64,000 nt of DNA, from positions 62,001 through 126,000 of the forward strand of contig CAIXZF010000113.1 in the NCBI GenBank assembly GCA_903923925.1, given 5' to 3'. The stretch comes from an uncultured Bacteroidales bacterium. Its GTDB lineage: Bacteria > Bacteroidota > Bacteroidia > Bacteroidales > CAIXZF01. Position 1 is the stretch's first letter; each line of letters begins with the position of its first letter. The translations under genes were made by a program, and so were the position numbers. This document shows positions 53,302 through 61,811 of this stretch, one piece after another. Under the pieces are notes generated by a model that saw only the letters and a list, made by a program, of their open reading frames with translations, had not been told where the DNA came from and ran no database searches.

Positions 53302-54939
53302 CTACAGCATCTTCAGGAAGTTAATCTCTTCCCTTGTAAGATGTCTCCAATGACCTCTTTGCAGATCTTTCTTTGTTAGCCCTGCAAACACAACGCGGTC
53401 GAGGCGGGTAATGGTATATCCAAGCTGTTCAAAAATTCGTCTGACAATACGGTTTTTCCCCGAATGGATTTCAATTCCAAGTTCTTTTTTGCTTCCACCG
53501 GTACCTACGAAATCGATTGCGTCAACTTTGATGAATCCATCTTCGAGTTCGAGACCATTTTCAACATCTTTAAAATGCTCAGGAGAAAGGTTCTGATCGA
53601 GGACTACATGATAAACTTTACGGATTCTGTGGCTTGGATGTGTGAGCTTCTTGGTCATTTCACCATCGTTGGTAAAAAGCAAAACTCCTGAAGTATTGCG
53701 GTCGAGGCGGCCAACAGGATAAATCCTTTCGTTGCAGGCACTCTTCACAAGACCCATTACGGTTTTCCTACCATCGGGGTCTTCAACAGTGGTGATATAA
53801 TCTTTAGGTTTATTCAGCAGAACGTAGCGTTTTGCCTCACTTTTAAGCGACTGATCGCCGAACACAACTTTATCGTCGAGCCCCACTTTATGGCCCATTT
53901 CGGTAATAATTTCACCATTCACTTTCACGCTGCCGGCAGCAATGAGTTCGTCGGCTTCTCTTCTTGAGCAAATACCGGCATTAGCAATGTACTTGTTCAG
54001 GCGGATCGTACCATCAGAATCGCGGTCCGTCTTAGATGCCGGCTTAGAACTTTTTCCAGAAGCCTTTTCTTCAGATGAATCGGCAGATCTTCTCTTGTAA
54101 GTTTCTGTTCCATCTTTCGGTTTGCCAAAAAACTCAGATGGTTTTTTCCATGTTTTGGGTCTGTCATCACCATCGTTATCGCGTCTTTTAGGTCTTTCCT
54201 CTGAAGATGAAGGACGACGTCCAGCTGGTCTTGGGGAATCTGAGTCGTATGATTTTCTTCTTTCCGGTTTGTCGGAATCCGTTTCGCTTCTGTAAGGACG
54301 CGGAGAATCGGCATCGTATGATTTTCTTGCTGGTCGGTCGGAGGAAGAACTATCTCTTTTTTTGTAAGGTCTTGGTGAAGCAGAATCATCCCTTGAAGAA
54401 CTTCTTCTTACCGGTTTATCGGTATCAGAATCGTCTCTTCTTTTGTAAGGTCTTGGCGAATCTGAAGTATCCCTTGTAGAGGTTCTTCTTACTGGCTTGT
54501 CTGAATCAGAATCGTCTCTTCTTTTGTAAGGTCTTGGCGAATCCGAAGTATCCCGTGTGGAGGTTCTTCTTACTGGCCTGTCTGAATCAGAATCGTCTCT
54601 TCTTTTGTACGGTCTTGGCGAATCTGAAGTATCCCTTGTGGAAGTTCTTCTTACTGGTTTGTCTGAATCAGAATCGTCTCTTCTTTTGTAAGGTCTTTTT
54701 GTATCGTCAGTACGCGCTGCCGAACGAGAAGTATCGTTGTAAGACCGTGGGCTCCTTTTACCTGCAGGACGTTCACCGAAAGCAGGCTTCTTTTCGTCGT
54801 TTCTGAAAGATGCAGGCCGTTCGTTGCTTACAGGGTTTTCTCTGGTTTTCCAATTCTTCTTCTCATTACTCTTTTCGGGAACCGATTTCCCAATGCGTTT
54901 CCGTTTTCCGCCACCACTATTTTCTCTCCTGGATTCCAT
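53302..54939 (-). CDS. RluB/RsuA-family rRNA pseudouridine synthase with repetitive basic-acidic N-terminal extension
   Basis: 545 residues from the ATG at 54939 (MESRRENSGGG); typical members are about 240-300. Residues 1-305 are a low-complexity, Arg/Asp/Ser/Lys-rich extension containing four 27-residue tandem repeats (PYKRRDDSDSDKPVRRTSTR...). The catalytic part then begins: an S4 domain at about 311 (IRLNKYIANAGICSRREADEL) and the synthase domain with Asp413 in VGRLDRNTSG, then RKVYHVVLDQ and HSGKNRIVRRIFEQLGY. Extensions of this type are known in Bacteroidota RluB-like proteins and probably help bind RNA or the ribosome. A TATCTTTG box lies at 54964-54971. Confidence 0.92.
   Translation of the reverse strand: MESRRENSGGGKRKRIGKSVPEKSNEKKNWKTRENPVSNERPASFRNDEKKPAFGERPAGKRSPRSYNDTSRSAARTDDTKRPYKRRDDSDSDKPVRRTSTRDTSDSPRPYKRRDDSDSDRPVRRTSTRDTSDSPRPYKRRDDSDSDKPVRRTSTRDTSDSPRPYKRRDDSDTDKPVRRSSSRDDSASPRPYKKRDSSSSDRPARKSYDADSPRPYRSETDSDKPERRKSYDSDSPRPAGRRPSSSEERPKRRDNDGDDRPKTWKKPSEFFGKPKDGTETYKRRSADSSEEKASGKSSKPASKTDRDSDGTIRLNKYIANAGICSRREADELIAAGSVKVNGEIITEMGHKVGLDDKVVFGDQSLKSEAKRYVLLNKPKDYITTVEDPDGRKTVMGLVKSACNERIYPVGRLDRNTSGVLLFTNDGEMTKKLTHPSHRIRKVYHVVLDQNLSPEHFKDVENGLELEDGFIKVDAIDFVGTGGSKKELGIEIHSGKNRIVRRIFEQLGYTITRLDRVVFAGLTKKDLQRGHWRHLTREEINFLKML
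54370..54693 (-). repeat. Four tandem 81-bp repeats in the rluB-type gene
   Basis: The motif TCGTCTCTTCTTTTGTA recurs at 54431, 54512, 54593 and 54674, spaced exactly 81 bp. The copies are nearly identical at the DNA level and each encodes one 27-residue unit. More diverged partial units continue to about 54240. In-frame copy-number change by slippage or recombination is expected. Confidence 0.92.
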
Positions 54940-54963
54940 TTTCAATATAATTAATACAATCTG

Positions 54964-54971
54964 CAAAGATA
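54964..54971 (-). promoter_or_regulatory. Bacteroidota -7 box (TATCTTTG) for the rluB-type gene
   Basis: On the minus strand 54971-54964 reads TATCTTTG, an exact TAnnTTTG, about 24 nt before the ATG at 54939. No clear -33 TTTG. Confidence 0.5.
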
Positions 54972-55125
54972 CAACCTAATTCTCAATATTATAGGGATTG
55001 TTTTTATAAGTATAACAGCACTCAGAACACCCGGATAAGTTCTTTTTTGTGTGATACATCCAATTATATATAACAAATAAAGTTATTTATATTTGCGAAA
55101 TTTTTTAATTTGTTGTCTAATTGGT

Positions 55126-55133
55126 TAACTTTG
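55126..55133 (+). promoter_or_regulatory. Bacteroidota -7 box (TAACTTTG) for the truncated HTH gene
   Basis: TAACTTTG is an exact TAnnTTTG match only 4 nt before the ATG at 55138, implying a leaderless or almost leaderless message. A second box, TATATTTG, lies at 55088-55095. Confidence 0.45.
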
Positions 55134-55137
55134 TACT

Positions 55138-55242
55138 ATGAATTTTGTTAGAATTCTTGAAGAAGCCAGAAAAAAGCTTGGTATGGCCCTGGCAGAACTG
55201 GCTGAAAAATGTGGAACCAATAAATCCTATATTTCCATATAG
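55138..55242 (+). pseudogene. Truncated XRE-type helix-turn-helix gene
   Basis: A 34-codon frame: MNFVRILEEARKKLGMALAE, then LAEKCGTNKSYISI and a stop. This is the first half of a Cro/CI-type HTH, up to the recognition helix (normally continuing YIS-x-IENG). The rest is missing and the next 10 bp run straight into the end of yraN on the other strand. It keeps a promoter-like box and a good ATG. It is too short to be a working DNA-binding domain, so a deletion remnant is the best reading. Confidence 0.6.
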
Positions 55243-55251
55243 GGGTGTTTA

Positions 55252-55617
55252 TTATCTAAGCGTCGGATAAAAGGCGTTAATAATGTGGTTAATCTCGGGT
55301 TGATTACCGCGGAGAAGGATTGAAATAATATCAAACCGAACTTCCAGAGTGGATGCTTTATAATTTACGTAGGCATTGGCAGAGCGGATGATAGCCTTAC
55401 GTTTTGTAGCATCAACGGCCATTTCAGGTGGCATCATCTTATCGGAGCTTCGGGTTTTTACCTCCGCAACAACAAGAATATTGCCATCGCGTGCTACTAT
55501 ATCAATTTCATTTCTATAAAATCTCCAGTTTTTATCCAGGATCTGGTAACCCTTTTTCTGCAGGTAGTGAGCTGCAATTTCCTCACCCCTCATTCCGGTC
55601 TCATTGTGTGCAGCCAT
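55252..55617 (-). CDS. YraN family protein (UPF0102, restriction-endonuclease-like fold)
   Basis: A 121-residue cytoplasmic protein of normal family length. The family pattern is clear: GMRGEEIAAHYLQKKGYQIL, then NWRFYRNEIDIVARDG and VVAEVKTRSS. These contain the GExxA, E-D and ExK residues of the nuclease-like core. The function of the family is not established, though it has a Holliday-junction-resolvase-like fold. It lies 38 bp from the LD-carboxypeptidase gene on the same strand, downstream of it. Confidence 0.92.
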   Translation of the reverse strand: MAAHNETGMRGEEIAAHYLQKKGYQILDKNWRFYRNEIDIVARDGNILVVAEVKTRSSDKMMPPEMAVDATKRKAIIRSANAYVNYKASTLEVRFDIISILLRGNQPEINHIINAFYPTLR

Positions 55618-55655
55618 TTTGAATCATTTTATTAATTAAACATTCTGTTTATTCA

Positions 55656-56570
55656 TCAGGTATCAAATTCAAGTTCAATCATATCATTTACGCTAAGGCG
55701 GCAGTTTCTGCCCATGATTAAGGTACGGTTGTCGTCGATATGTCCTGTCGGAAAATCAAAACATACCGGGTAATCGTATTCGGCCGTACATTCGAAAATA
55801 ATTTCCTCTACCGTTTTTCCAAAAGGAATGTCATTATCACGCATGTTGGTCATGCCGCCTACGATAAGGCCTTTAATGCCGTCGAGTTTGCCCGAACGTT
55901 TGAGCTGGCGCATCATCCGGTCGATGTGGTAGATGTATTCGTCGATGTCCTCGATGAAGAGGATTTTTCCGCTGGTATCAATATCTGAGATGCTTCCGGG
56001 CAGCGAATACAGGATGGAAAGATTACCACCAATGAGTACGCCTTCGCCCTCACCTTCGAGGTAGGGCGCGTTGTTGATGAAGCGGTAGCGCAGCTGTTTC
56101 CCTGTTAGCGCGGTAATAAGCGAATCCAGGCTTTCGGGGCTCAGGTTGTTAACCACAAAGTTGTAGGGCATGAGTGCGTGCAGTGTTTCGATGCCGTAGT
56201 TGGTATGAATATGTGCGTGAAGCACCGTGATATCCGAAAATCCGATTATCCATTTTGGATTTTGTACAAAGTTTTTGAAGTCGAGAAAATCAATCATACG
56301 CACGGTACCGTAGCCTCCGCGGGCACAGAAGATCGCACGCACGGAGTCGTTGTCGAGCATTTCCTGGAAGTTTGCGGCTCTCTGTTCATCGGTGCCTGAA
56401 AGCTGGTAATATTCGTCGAAGAGGTTGTCGTTATACATTACTTCCCAGCCTTGTTTTTCGAACCATTCGATGGCGGTGGCGATGTCGGAAGGACTTATTT
56501 TCCGGGCAGGAGCCACGATTCCGATTTTGTCGCCGCGTTTGAGGTAGGGAGGTGTTATCATGGGGTTCAT
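55656..56570 (-). CDS. LD-carboxypeptidase (S66 family)
   Basis: Removes the terminal D-alanine from murein tetrapeptides during peptidoglycan recycling, or detoxifies related peptides (MccF type). 304 residues, normal length. Nucleophile Ser112 is in GFSDITVLHA. The catalytic Glu is likely in LFIEDIDEYIYH and the His in FPTGHIDDNRTL near residue 280. The N-terminal IGIVAPARKIS and CARGGYGTVRMIDFLDF are also typical. No signal peptide, so cytoplasmic. It is upstream of yraN in the same direction and divergent from rnr. Confidence 0.93.
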   Translation of the reverse strand: MNPMITPPYLKRGDKIGIVAPARKISPSDIATAIEWFEKQGWEVMYNDNLFDEYYQLSGTDEQRAANFQEMLDNDSVRAIFCARGGYGTVRMIDFLDFKNFVQNPKWIIGFSDITVLHAHIHTNYGIETLHALMPYNFVVNNLSPESLDSLITALTGKQLRYRFINNAPYLEGEGEGVLIGGNLSILYSLPGSISDIDTSGKILFIEDIDEYIYHIDRMMRQLKRSGKLDGIKGLIVGGMTNMRDNDIPFGKTVEEIIFECTAEYDYPVCFDFPTGHIDDNRTLIMGRNCRLSVNDMIELEFDT

Positions 56571-56895
56571 TTTTTTTTGTGATTGTTACGACAAAGAAAC
56601 TTAAAATTTAAATTCCTTTGTTAGGTATGATTGGAAGTCAGATGAATTTCTGTTGATATTTGCCGATTCGCGGATCTTTTTTTTAACGCAAGGAGCGCAA
56701 GGAAGGCGAAAATATTTTCATAATTCATGCAATACTTGAAGACTTTCATCAATATAGATGCAAATGGGATGGCAAATCGGAAGCGAAGAAAAAATATTTT
56801 TCCTGTCAGGCGTCCGATTTCAAGAAGCAAAAGCATCTATAATTGTAAGCAAATACGTTTGGAAATGTGTACCTTTATTCATTAAACCATTATTT
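56571..56895. other. Intergenic region before rnr with repeat fragment
   Basis: 325 bp between divergent genes. At 56685-56708 it has AACGCAAGGAGCGCAAGGA-type sequence, a short imperfect direct repeat (CGCAAGGA twice) that resembles interspersed non-coding repeats I associate with this phylum. It is preceded by a run of T. A TACGTTTG box at 56854-56861 serves rnr. The rnr frame is open from 56758, but that part shows no homology. Confidence 0.4.
56854..56861 (+). promoter_or_regulatory. Bacteroidota -7 box (TACGTTTG) for rnr
   Basis: TACGTTTG is an exact TAnnTTTG match, 34 nt upstream of the chosen rnr ATG. A second near-match, TACCTTTA, is at 56870-56877. No -33 TTTG at the ideal spacing. 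Confidence 0.45.
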
Positions 56896-59055
56896 ATGAG
56901 TCCCAAGAAAGTGAAAGTAGTGAAGAAACCCGGGAAGAATACCTTTATCGGACAGGTGCTTAATGTCTTTGTGAATGCACCTTATGCCGGCTTTAATTAC
57001 AAGCAGGTATCAAAGCAGCTGGGTATTGAAGACCGCAGCAGTCGCGACCTGGTGAAAAAAATTCTTGAAGATCTTTTCACCCTGAAGGAAATTGTTGAGG
57101 CCAAACGCGGGAAATACAAGCTAAATCCTGAAAAAATAATGGCTCATACCACAAATGCCGTAATTACTGGTATTGTGGACATGAAGAACACAGGAAAGGC
57201 ATATATAATAAGTGATGAGTCGCCTGAGGATGTTTTTATATCGGCAAACAATACCGGAAGAGCAATACATGGTGATAAAGTGAAAGTACATTTGTTTCCT
57301 AACCGCCGTGGTCGTAAGCCTGAAGGACAAATTACTGAAGTTCTCGAGCGTGCAAAGAAACAGTTTGTAGGAATAATCCAGATTTCGGGGAAATTCGGTT
57401 TTGTAATCCCCGATGATACTTCTATTCCGGTTGATATTATTATTCCGTTGGCGCAAATTAATGGGGCAAAAGACGGAAATAAGGTAATTGCCATGATCAC
57501 CGACTGGCCTGAGCAATCGAAGAATCCCTTTGGCGAAGTTATACATGTGCTTGGAAAACCGGGTGAGAATGAGGTTGAAATGCGTTCCATTCTTGCCTAT
57601 TATGATTTTCCACTGCATTTTTCGGTGAAAGCTGAAAAAGAAGCCGAAGAAATTCCAGTTGGCGTTTCGGCTCAGGAGCTGGCAAAACGCAGGGATTTCC
57701 GGGGAATTTTCACTTGTACTATCGACCCGGAAGACGCAAAAGATTTTGATGATGCTTTATCACTAAAGAAACTTGATAACGGCAATTGGGAGGTAGGTGT
57801 TCATATAGCAGATGTTTCTTATTATGTGAGGCCTGGAAGCGCTATCGATACTGAGGCTTACGAAAGAGGCACATCAGTTTACCTGGTCGACCGTACATTT
57901 CCTATGCTTCCGGAAAAGCTTTCAAACAATGTGTGCTCACTTCGTCCGAAAGAGGAGAAACTTTGTTATTCCGCTGTTTTTGAACTGACAGCTGAAGCAG
58001 AAATAAAGAATGAATGGTTCGGAAAAACTGTGATAAATTCCGACAGACGCTATACCTATGAGGAGGTTCAGGCGATGATTGAGGGCGGTGATGGCGACTA
58101 CAAAACAGAACTGATGATTCTGGATGACTTGTCGAAACGCCTGCGGAATGAACGATTCAAAAAAGGAGCCATTAACTTTAAATCGAGAGAAGTAAAGTTC
58201 CGGCTCGATGAGAACAAGCGCCCGGTTGAAGCTTTTATAAAGGAACAGAATGAGTCGCATCAGCTGATTGAGGACTTCATGCTCCTGGCAAACCGAAGGG
58301 TTGCCGAGAAAATCGGGATCAAGAAAGATCAGGATAAACCAAGAACCTTCGTTTACAGGATTCACGATGTGCCGAACCCGGAAAAGCTGCTGCAGTTTAC
58401 TGAGTTTATCGGGAAACTGGGTTATGGTTTACGAACGAGTTCCCGTCGGGCACTGGCAGAATCGATGAACAGTCTGTTTAAGCAGATTGCCGGCAAAGGC
58501 GAGGAAAACATGATAGAAACCATCGCTATCCGTACCATGGCAAAGGCAATTTATTCAACGAAAAATATTGGTCACTACGGACTTGGTTTCTCACACTATA
58601 CACACTTCACTTCACCAATCCGAAGATATCCGGATCTGATGGTGCACCGCTTGCTCGAAATGTACATGGAGGGAAAGCCTACGGTAAACCAGCAGGAATA
58701 TGAGGATAAATGCAAACATTCTTCGCTCATGGAGAAGAATGCATCAGATGCTGAAAGAGCTTCCGTTAAACTGAAACAGGCAGAATTTTTCCTTGACAAA
58801 ATCGGGCAGGAGTTTATGGGTTTAATATCAGGCGTCAGCAAATACGGTTTATTTGTGGAACTTGATATTAACAAAGCTGAAGGGCTGGTTTCGCTGAGGA
58901 GTTTAGTTGATGATGTTTATTATCTTGATGAAGACAATTACAAAGTTGTAGGTCAGCGAAGGGGTAAGGAATATAAGCTCGGGCATCCGGTGAAAATCCG
59001 CATTAAACGGATTGATCTTGCCAGGAAGCAAATGGATTTTGAATTTGCTGAATGA
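56896..59055 (+). CDS. rnr: Ribonuclease R
   Basis: A 3'-5' exoribonuclease that degrades structured RNA and helps in rRNA quality control. 719 residues from the ATG at 56896 (MSPKKVKVVKKPG); the open frame begins 46 codons earlier without homology. An N-terminal helical domain (GFNYKQVSKQLGIEDRSS) and cold-shock-type OB domains (GFVIPDDTSIPVDIIIP) come first. The RNB catalytic domain has TIDPEDAKDFDDALS with its metal-binding Asp cluster and GHYGLGFSHYTHFTSPIRRY. A C-terminal S1 domain starts at MGLISGVSKYGLFVEL. The stop codon overlaps the next gene's start by ATGA, so the two are translationally coupled. Confidence 0.96.
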   Translation: MSPKKVKVVKKPGKNTFIGQVLNVFVNAPYAGFNYKQVSKQLGIEDRSSRDLVKKILEDLFTLKEIVEAKRGKYKLNPEKIMAHTTNAVITGIVDMKNTGKAYIISDESPEDVFISANNTGRAIHGDKVKVHLFPNRRGRKPEGQITEVLERAKKQFVGIIQISGKFGFVIPDDTSIPVDIIIPLAQINGAKDGNKVIAMITDWPEQSKNPFGEVIHVLGKPGENEVEMRSILAYYDFPLHFSVKAEKEAEEIPVGVSAQELAKRRDFRGIFTCTIDPEDAKDFDDALSLKKLDNGNWEVGVHIADVSYYVRPGSAIDTEAYERGTSVYLVDRTFPMLPEKLSNNVCSLRPKEEKLCYSAVFELTAEAEIKNEWFGKTVINSDRRYTYEEVQAMIEGGDGDYKTELMILDDLSKRLRNERFKKGAINFKSREVKFRLDENKRPVEAFIKEQNESHQLIEDFMLLANRRVAEKIGIKKDQDKPRTFVYRIHDVPNPEKLLQFTEFIGKLGYGLRTSSRRALAESMNSLFKQIAGKGEENMIETIAIRTMAKAIYSTKNIGHYGLGFSHYTHFTSPIRRYPDLMVHRLLEMYMEGKPTVNQQEYEDKCKHSSLMEKNASDAERASVKLKQAEFFLDKIGQEFMGLISGVSKYGLFVELDINKAEGLVSLRSLVDDVYYLDEDNYKVVGQRRGKEYKLGHPVKIRIKRIDLARKQMDFEFAE

Positions 59056-61661
59056 TGGTAAAGATCGGCCTCGCCAATCTGATTTTCTTTATGGTTTTTA
59101 TGAATCTGCCTTTTTCGGGTACAGGGCAGGTTATGGACGATTTTTCAGATGGCAATTTCAGTTTAAACCCTTTATGGACAGGCGATAGCCTTCAATTTGA
59201 AGTGAACAGCAGCAAACAACTTCATCTGAAATCTTCAGGAACAGACACCTCCTGTCTGGTTACACATAACATATTGATGGACAGCACGGAATGGGGTTTC
59301 TTTGTGAAGTGTTCCTTTAGCCCTTCGGGCAGCAATTATGCGCGGTTTTACCTCTGTTCAGACCAGCAGAATCTGAAAGGACCATTGAACGGGTATTACC
59401 TGCAATTGGGCGAAAGCGGGTCAGCCGACGGTATTGAATTATTCAGACAATGCGGGACAGAGAGTTTTTCTGTTTGCAGGGGTCCGGATTCAATGTTGGC
59501 TACCTCTTTTGCACTAAGAATAAAGGTGTTACGTAAGTCGAACGGACTTTTTGCGATTTATGCCGATACAATGGGAGGTCTGAATTTTACCCTATATGCC
59601 AGCGGTTATGACACTTTGGTTCAAAGCACAGAAAATGTCGGGATTTATTGCAGATATACAACCAGCAATTCCACCAAATTCTACTTTGATGACATCGTTT
59701 TAAGGCACATTTTCCTTGATCAGCAGCCGCCGGTTTTGCAATCCTTAAAAGTTATTGACCAGCAATCAGCAGAAATTCAATTCAACGAGCCGGTTAACTT
59801 TAATAATGCAACAAATCCTTCAAATTACCTGGTCGACAAGGGAGTTGGTCATCCCATCAGTTGTACAATAGATACTGCCAGCGGAAATGTTGTAAGTCTC
59901 CAATTCAGCCCTGGGTTTCCTGAAGACGTTTTTTGTAAGCTCACTGCCAGTGGAATTCAGGATATTTCCGGGAATAGTATGGATTCTGCAACAGTGCAAT
60001 TTTGTTATCACAGGGTGAAACAGCATGATATCCTTATTAACGAAATTATGGCCGATCCCGAACCCCAGCTTGGCCTGCCACCTTTCGAATATGTGGAACT
60101 TTATAACAGGACAACTTTCCCCATTTCCTTAACTGATTGGACCCTTCAAACCGGTACCTCCAAAAAGGTATTTCCGGAAGTACGGATTTATCCGCATTCC
60201 TTCCTGATAACGGGGAGTGAAAATGCACATCTGTTCTTTTCAAACTATGGTAGTTTTATCGGGTTTCCAAGTTTCTCACTGGCAAATGAAGGAACAGATA
60301 TTTGGCTTTCTGATGAAGAAGGCCGTTTAATTTCCAATGTTTCCTATAGCTCAGATTGGTATAAAAATCCAGTGAAAGAGGATGGCGGCTATTCACTCGA
60401 ACAGATCGATCCGGAGAATCCCTGCGGAGGTGAGTCCAACTGGACTGCAAGCAATGATCCAAGAGGAGGAAGTCCGGGAAAAATGAACTCAGTATATGCA
60501 GTGAATCCCGACGAAACTGCGCCCGATCTTGCAAAAGTGGTTGTAGTTGAAACGAATAGTATCCGGCTGACTTTTACCGAACAAGTGGACAGTTCCACCT
60601 TGCTGAATCCCTCCACCTACAAAATAGACCAGAATATTGGCAATCCAATTCTTGTAAGCCCGGTAGGAAAAGGATACACATGTGTGGACCTGCTGCTTGG
60701 CAAATATCTACATGTTAATACTATATATTCACTATCTATAACAGACACAATAAAAGATTGTGCCGGGAACCAGCTTAGCACAGAATTTGAAATACCCTTT
60801 GCTATTCCTGAACAGCCAAATCCAGGAGATCTACTTATCAACGAAATCCTCTTCGATCCTGGAAGTGCAGCTGCCGAATTTGTTGAACTATACAATAATT
60901 CAAACAAAGTACTCGACCTGGGAAGTATGGTAATTGCCTCGAGGGATACAGTTTCGGACACGCTTACCGATATCAATTCACTCAGCGATGGAAGGCTTAT
61001 TTTCCCGGATGAATACCTTGTAATATCATCGGATCCGGATAAAGTTAAAAATTCTTATAATACTTTGAATCCCAGGGGTTTTGAAAAGCTTTCAACGATG
61101 CCTCAGCTTACGAACACAGCTGATATAATCGTAATTGCAGATAAAAACCTTCAGATTCTCGATGAAGTTGCCTACAAGGAAAGCTGGCATCATCCATTAT
61201 TGAACAGCACAACAGGGGTGTCATTGGAAAGGATAAGCTTTTCTGCCCCTTCATCAGATGCTAAAAACTGGCATTCGGCTGCGGGAACAGTTGGTTATGC
61301 TACGCCAGCCTATAAAAACAGTCAGGTTCCGGCAATCGACAGCAGCGGCCTTGAATTAGTAATACAACCGGATGTATTTTCCCCGGATAATGATGGTTTT
61401 AAAGATAATCTTTCGATCCAATTTTCATTAAAACAGCCTGATTACCAAGCTAATATTCTCATTTTTAACGACAATGGCCAGAGAGTTAGAACCCTGGTAA
61501 ACAATGAATTATGCGGCACAGCCGGCTTATTCAGTTGGGATGGATGTGATGATTTGCGGAGGGTTTGTCACCCGGGTTATTACATTGTTTTTTTCCAGCT
61601 GATTAATCCCGCCGGAATCGTAAAAACATACAAACAGGCGGTTGCTCTGGTTATTCTTTAG
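59052..61661 (+). CDS. Surface protein with lamin-tail and Ig-like domains
   Basis: An 869-residue exported protein with a signal peptide at about 1-26 (ending GTGQV). A jelly-roll region (about 27-215) is followed by two Ig-like units with a shared pattern (SLKVIDQQSAEIQFNEPVNF; KVVVVETNSIRLTFTEQVDS). Two lamin-tail domains start at ILINEIMADPEPQLGLPPFEYVELYN and LLINEILFDPGSAAAEFVELYN. The end carries a FlgD-like Ig / gliding-type module (PDVFSPDNDGFKDNLSIQFS through GYYIVFFQLINPAG). It lacks the usual PNP-type T9SS tail. The 4-bp overlap with rnr is the only operon link, and the two functions are unrelated. Confidence 0.85.
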   Translation: MMVKIGLANLIFFMVFMNLPFSGTGQVMDDFSDGNFSLNPLWTGDSLQFEVNSSKQLHLKSSGTDTSCLVTHNILMDSTEWGFFVKCSFSPSGSNYARFYLCSDQQNLKGPLNGYYLQLGESGSADGIELFRQCGTESFSVCRGPDSMLATSFALRIKVLRKSNGLFAIYADTMGGLNFTLYASGYDTLVQSTENVGIYCRYTTSNSTKFYFDDIVLRHIFLDQQPPVLQSLKVIDQQSAEIQFNEPVNFNNATNPSNYLVDKGVGHPISCTIDTASGNVVSLQFSPGFPEDVFCKLTASGIQDISGNSMDSATVQFCYHRVKQHDILINEIMADPEPQLGLPPFEYVELYNRTTFPISLTDWTLQTGTSKKVFPEVRIYPHSFLITGSENAHLFFSNYGSFIGFPSFSLANEGTDIWLSDEEGRLISNVSYSSDWYKNPVKEDGGYSLEQIDPENPCGGESNWTASNDPRGGSPGKMNSVYAVNPDETAPDLAKVVVVETNSIRLTFTEQVDSSTLLNPSTYKIDQNIGNPILVSPVGKGYTCVDLLLGKYLHVNTIYSLSITDTIKDCAGNQLSTEFEIPFAIPEQPNPGDLLINEILFDPGSAAAEFVELYNNSNKVLDLGSMVIASRDTVSDTLTDINSLSDGRLIFPDEYLVISSDPDKVKNSYNTLNPRGFEKLSTMPQLTNTADIIVIADKNLQILDEVAYKESWHHPLLNSTTGVSLERISFSAPSSDAKNWHSAAGTVGYATPAYKNSQVPAIDSSGLELVIQPDVFSPDNDGFKDNLSIQFSLKQPDYQANILIFNDNGQRVRTLVNNELCGTAGLFSWDGCDDLRRVCHPGYYIVFFQLINPAGIVKTYKQAVALVIL

Positions 61662-61666
61662 GGCCA

Positions 61667-61686
61667 GGACATGCCATGGCATGTCC
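61667..61686. terminator. Perfect 20-bp palindrome after the lamin-tail gene
   Basis: GGACATGCCATGGCATGTCC is self-complementary over 20 bp and begins 6 bp after the stop codon at 61661. As RNA it could form an 8-bp stem with a 4-nt loop. No T-run follows directly; a run of ten T lies 61 bp downstream (61748-61757). It may be a terminator, a protein-binding site or an interspersed palindrome. Confidence 0.45.
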
Positions 61687-61811
61687 CAGCTTCGACATGT
61701 TCATCATACTGATCAGATCATCCATATTATTCCGTGCTGATGTTTGGTTTTTTTTTTTAATTTTATGGCAAACTGAATTCATTAACGAACAATTTCGGAT
61801 AAGCGTTGTTA

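Noticed and set aside
54370-54693. CRISPR-like array
   Set aside because: The 81-bp units have no unique spacers, are in frame within a coding gene and encode a 27-residue protein repeat.
56758-56895. 46-codon N-terminal extension of RNase R
   Set aside because: The family N-terminus aligns from MSPKK onward, the extension shows no homology and a promoter box lies inside it.
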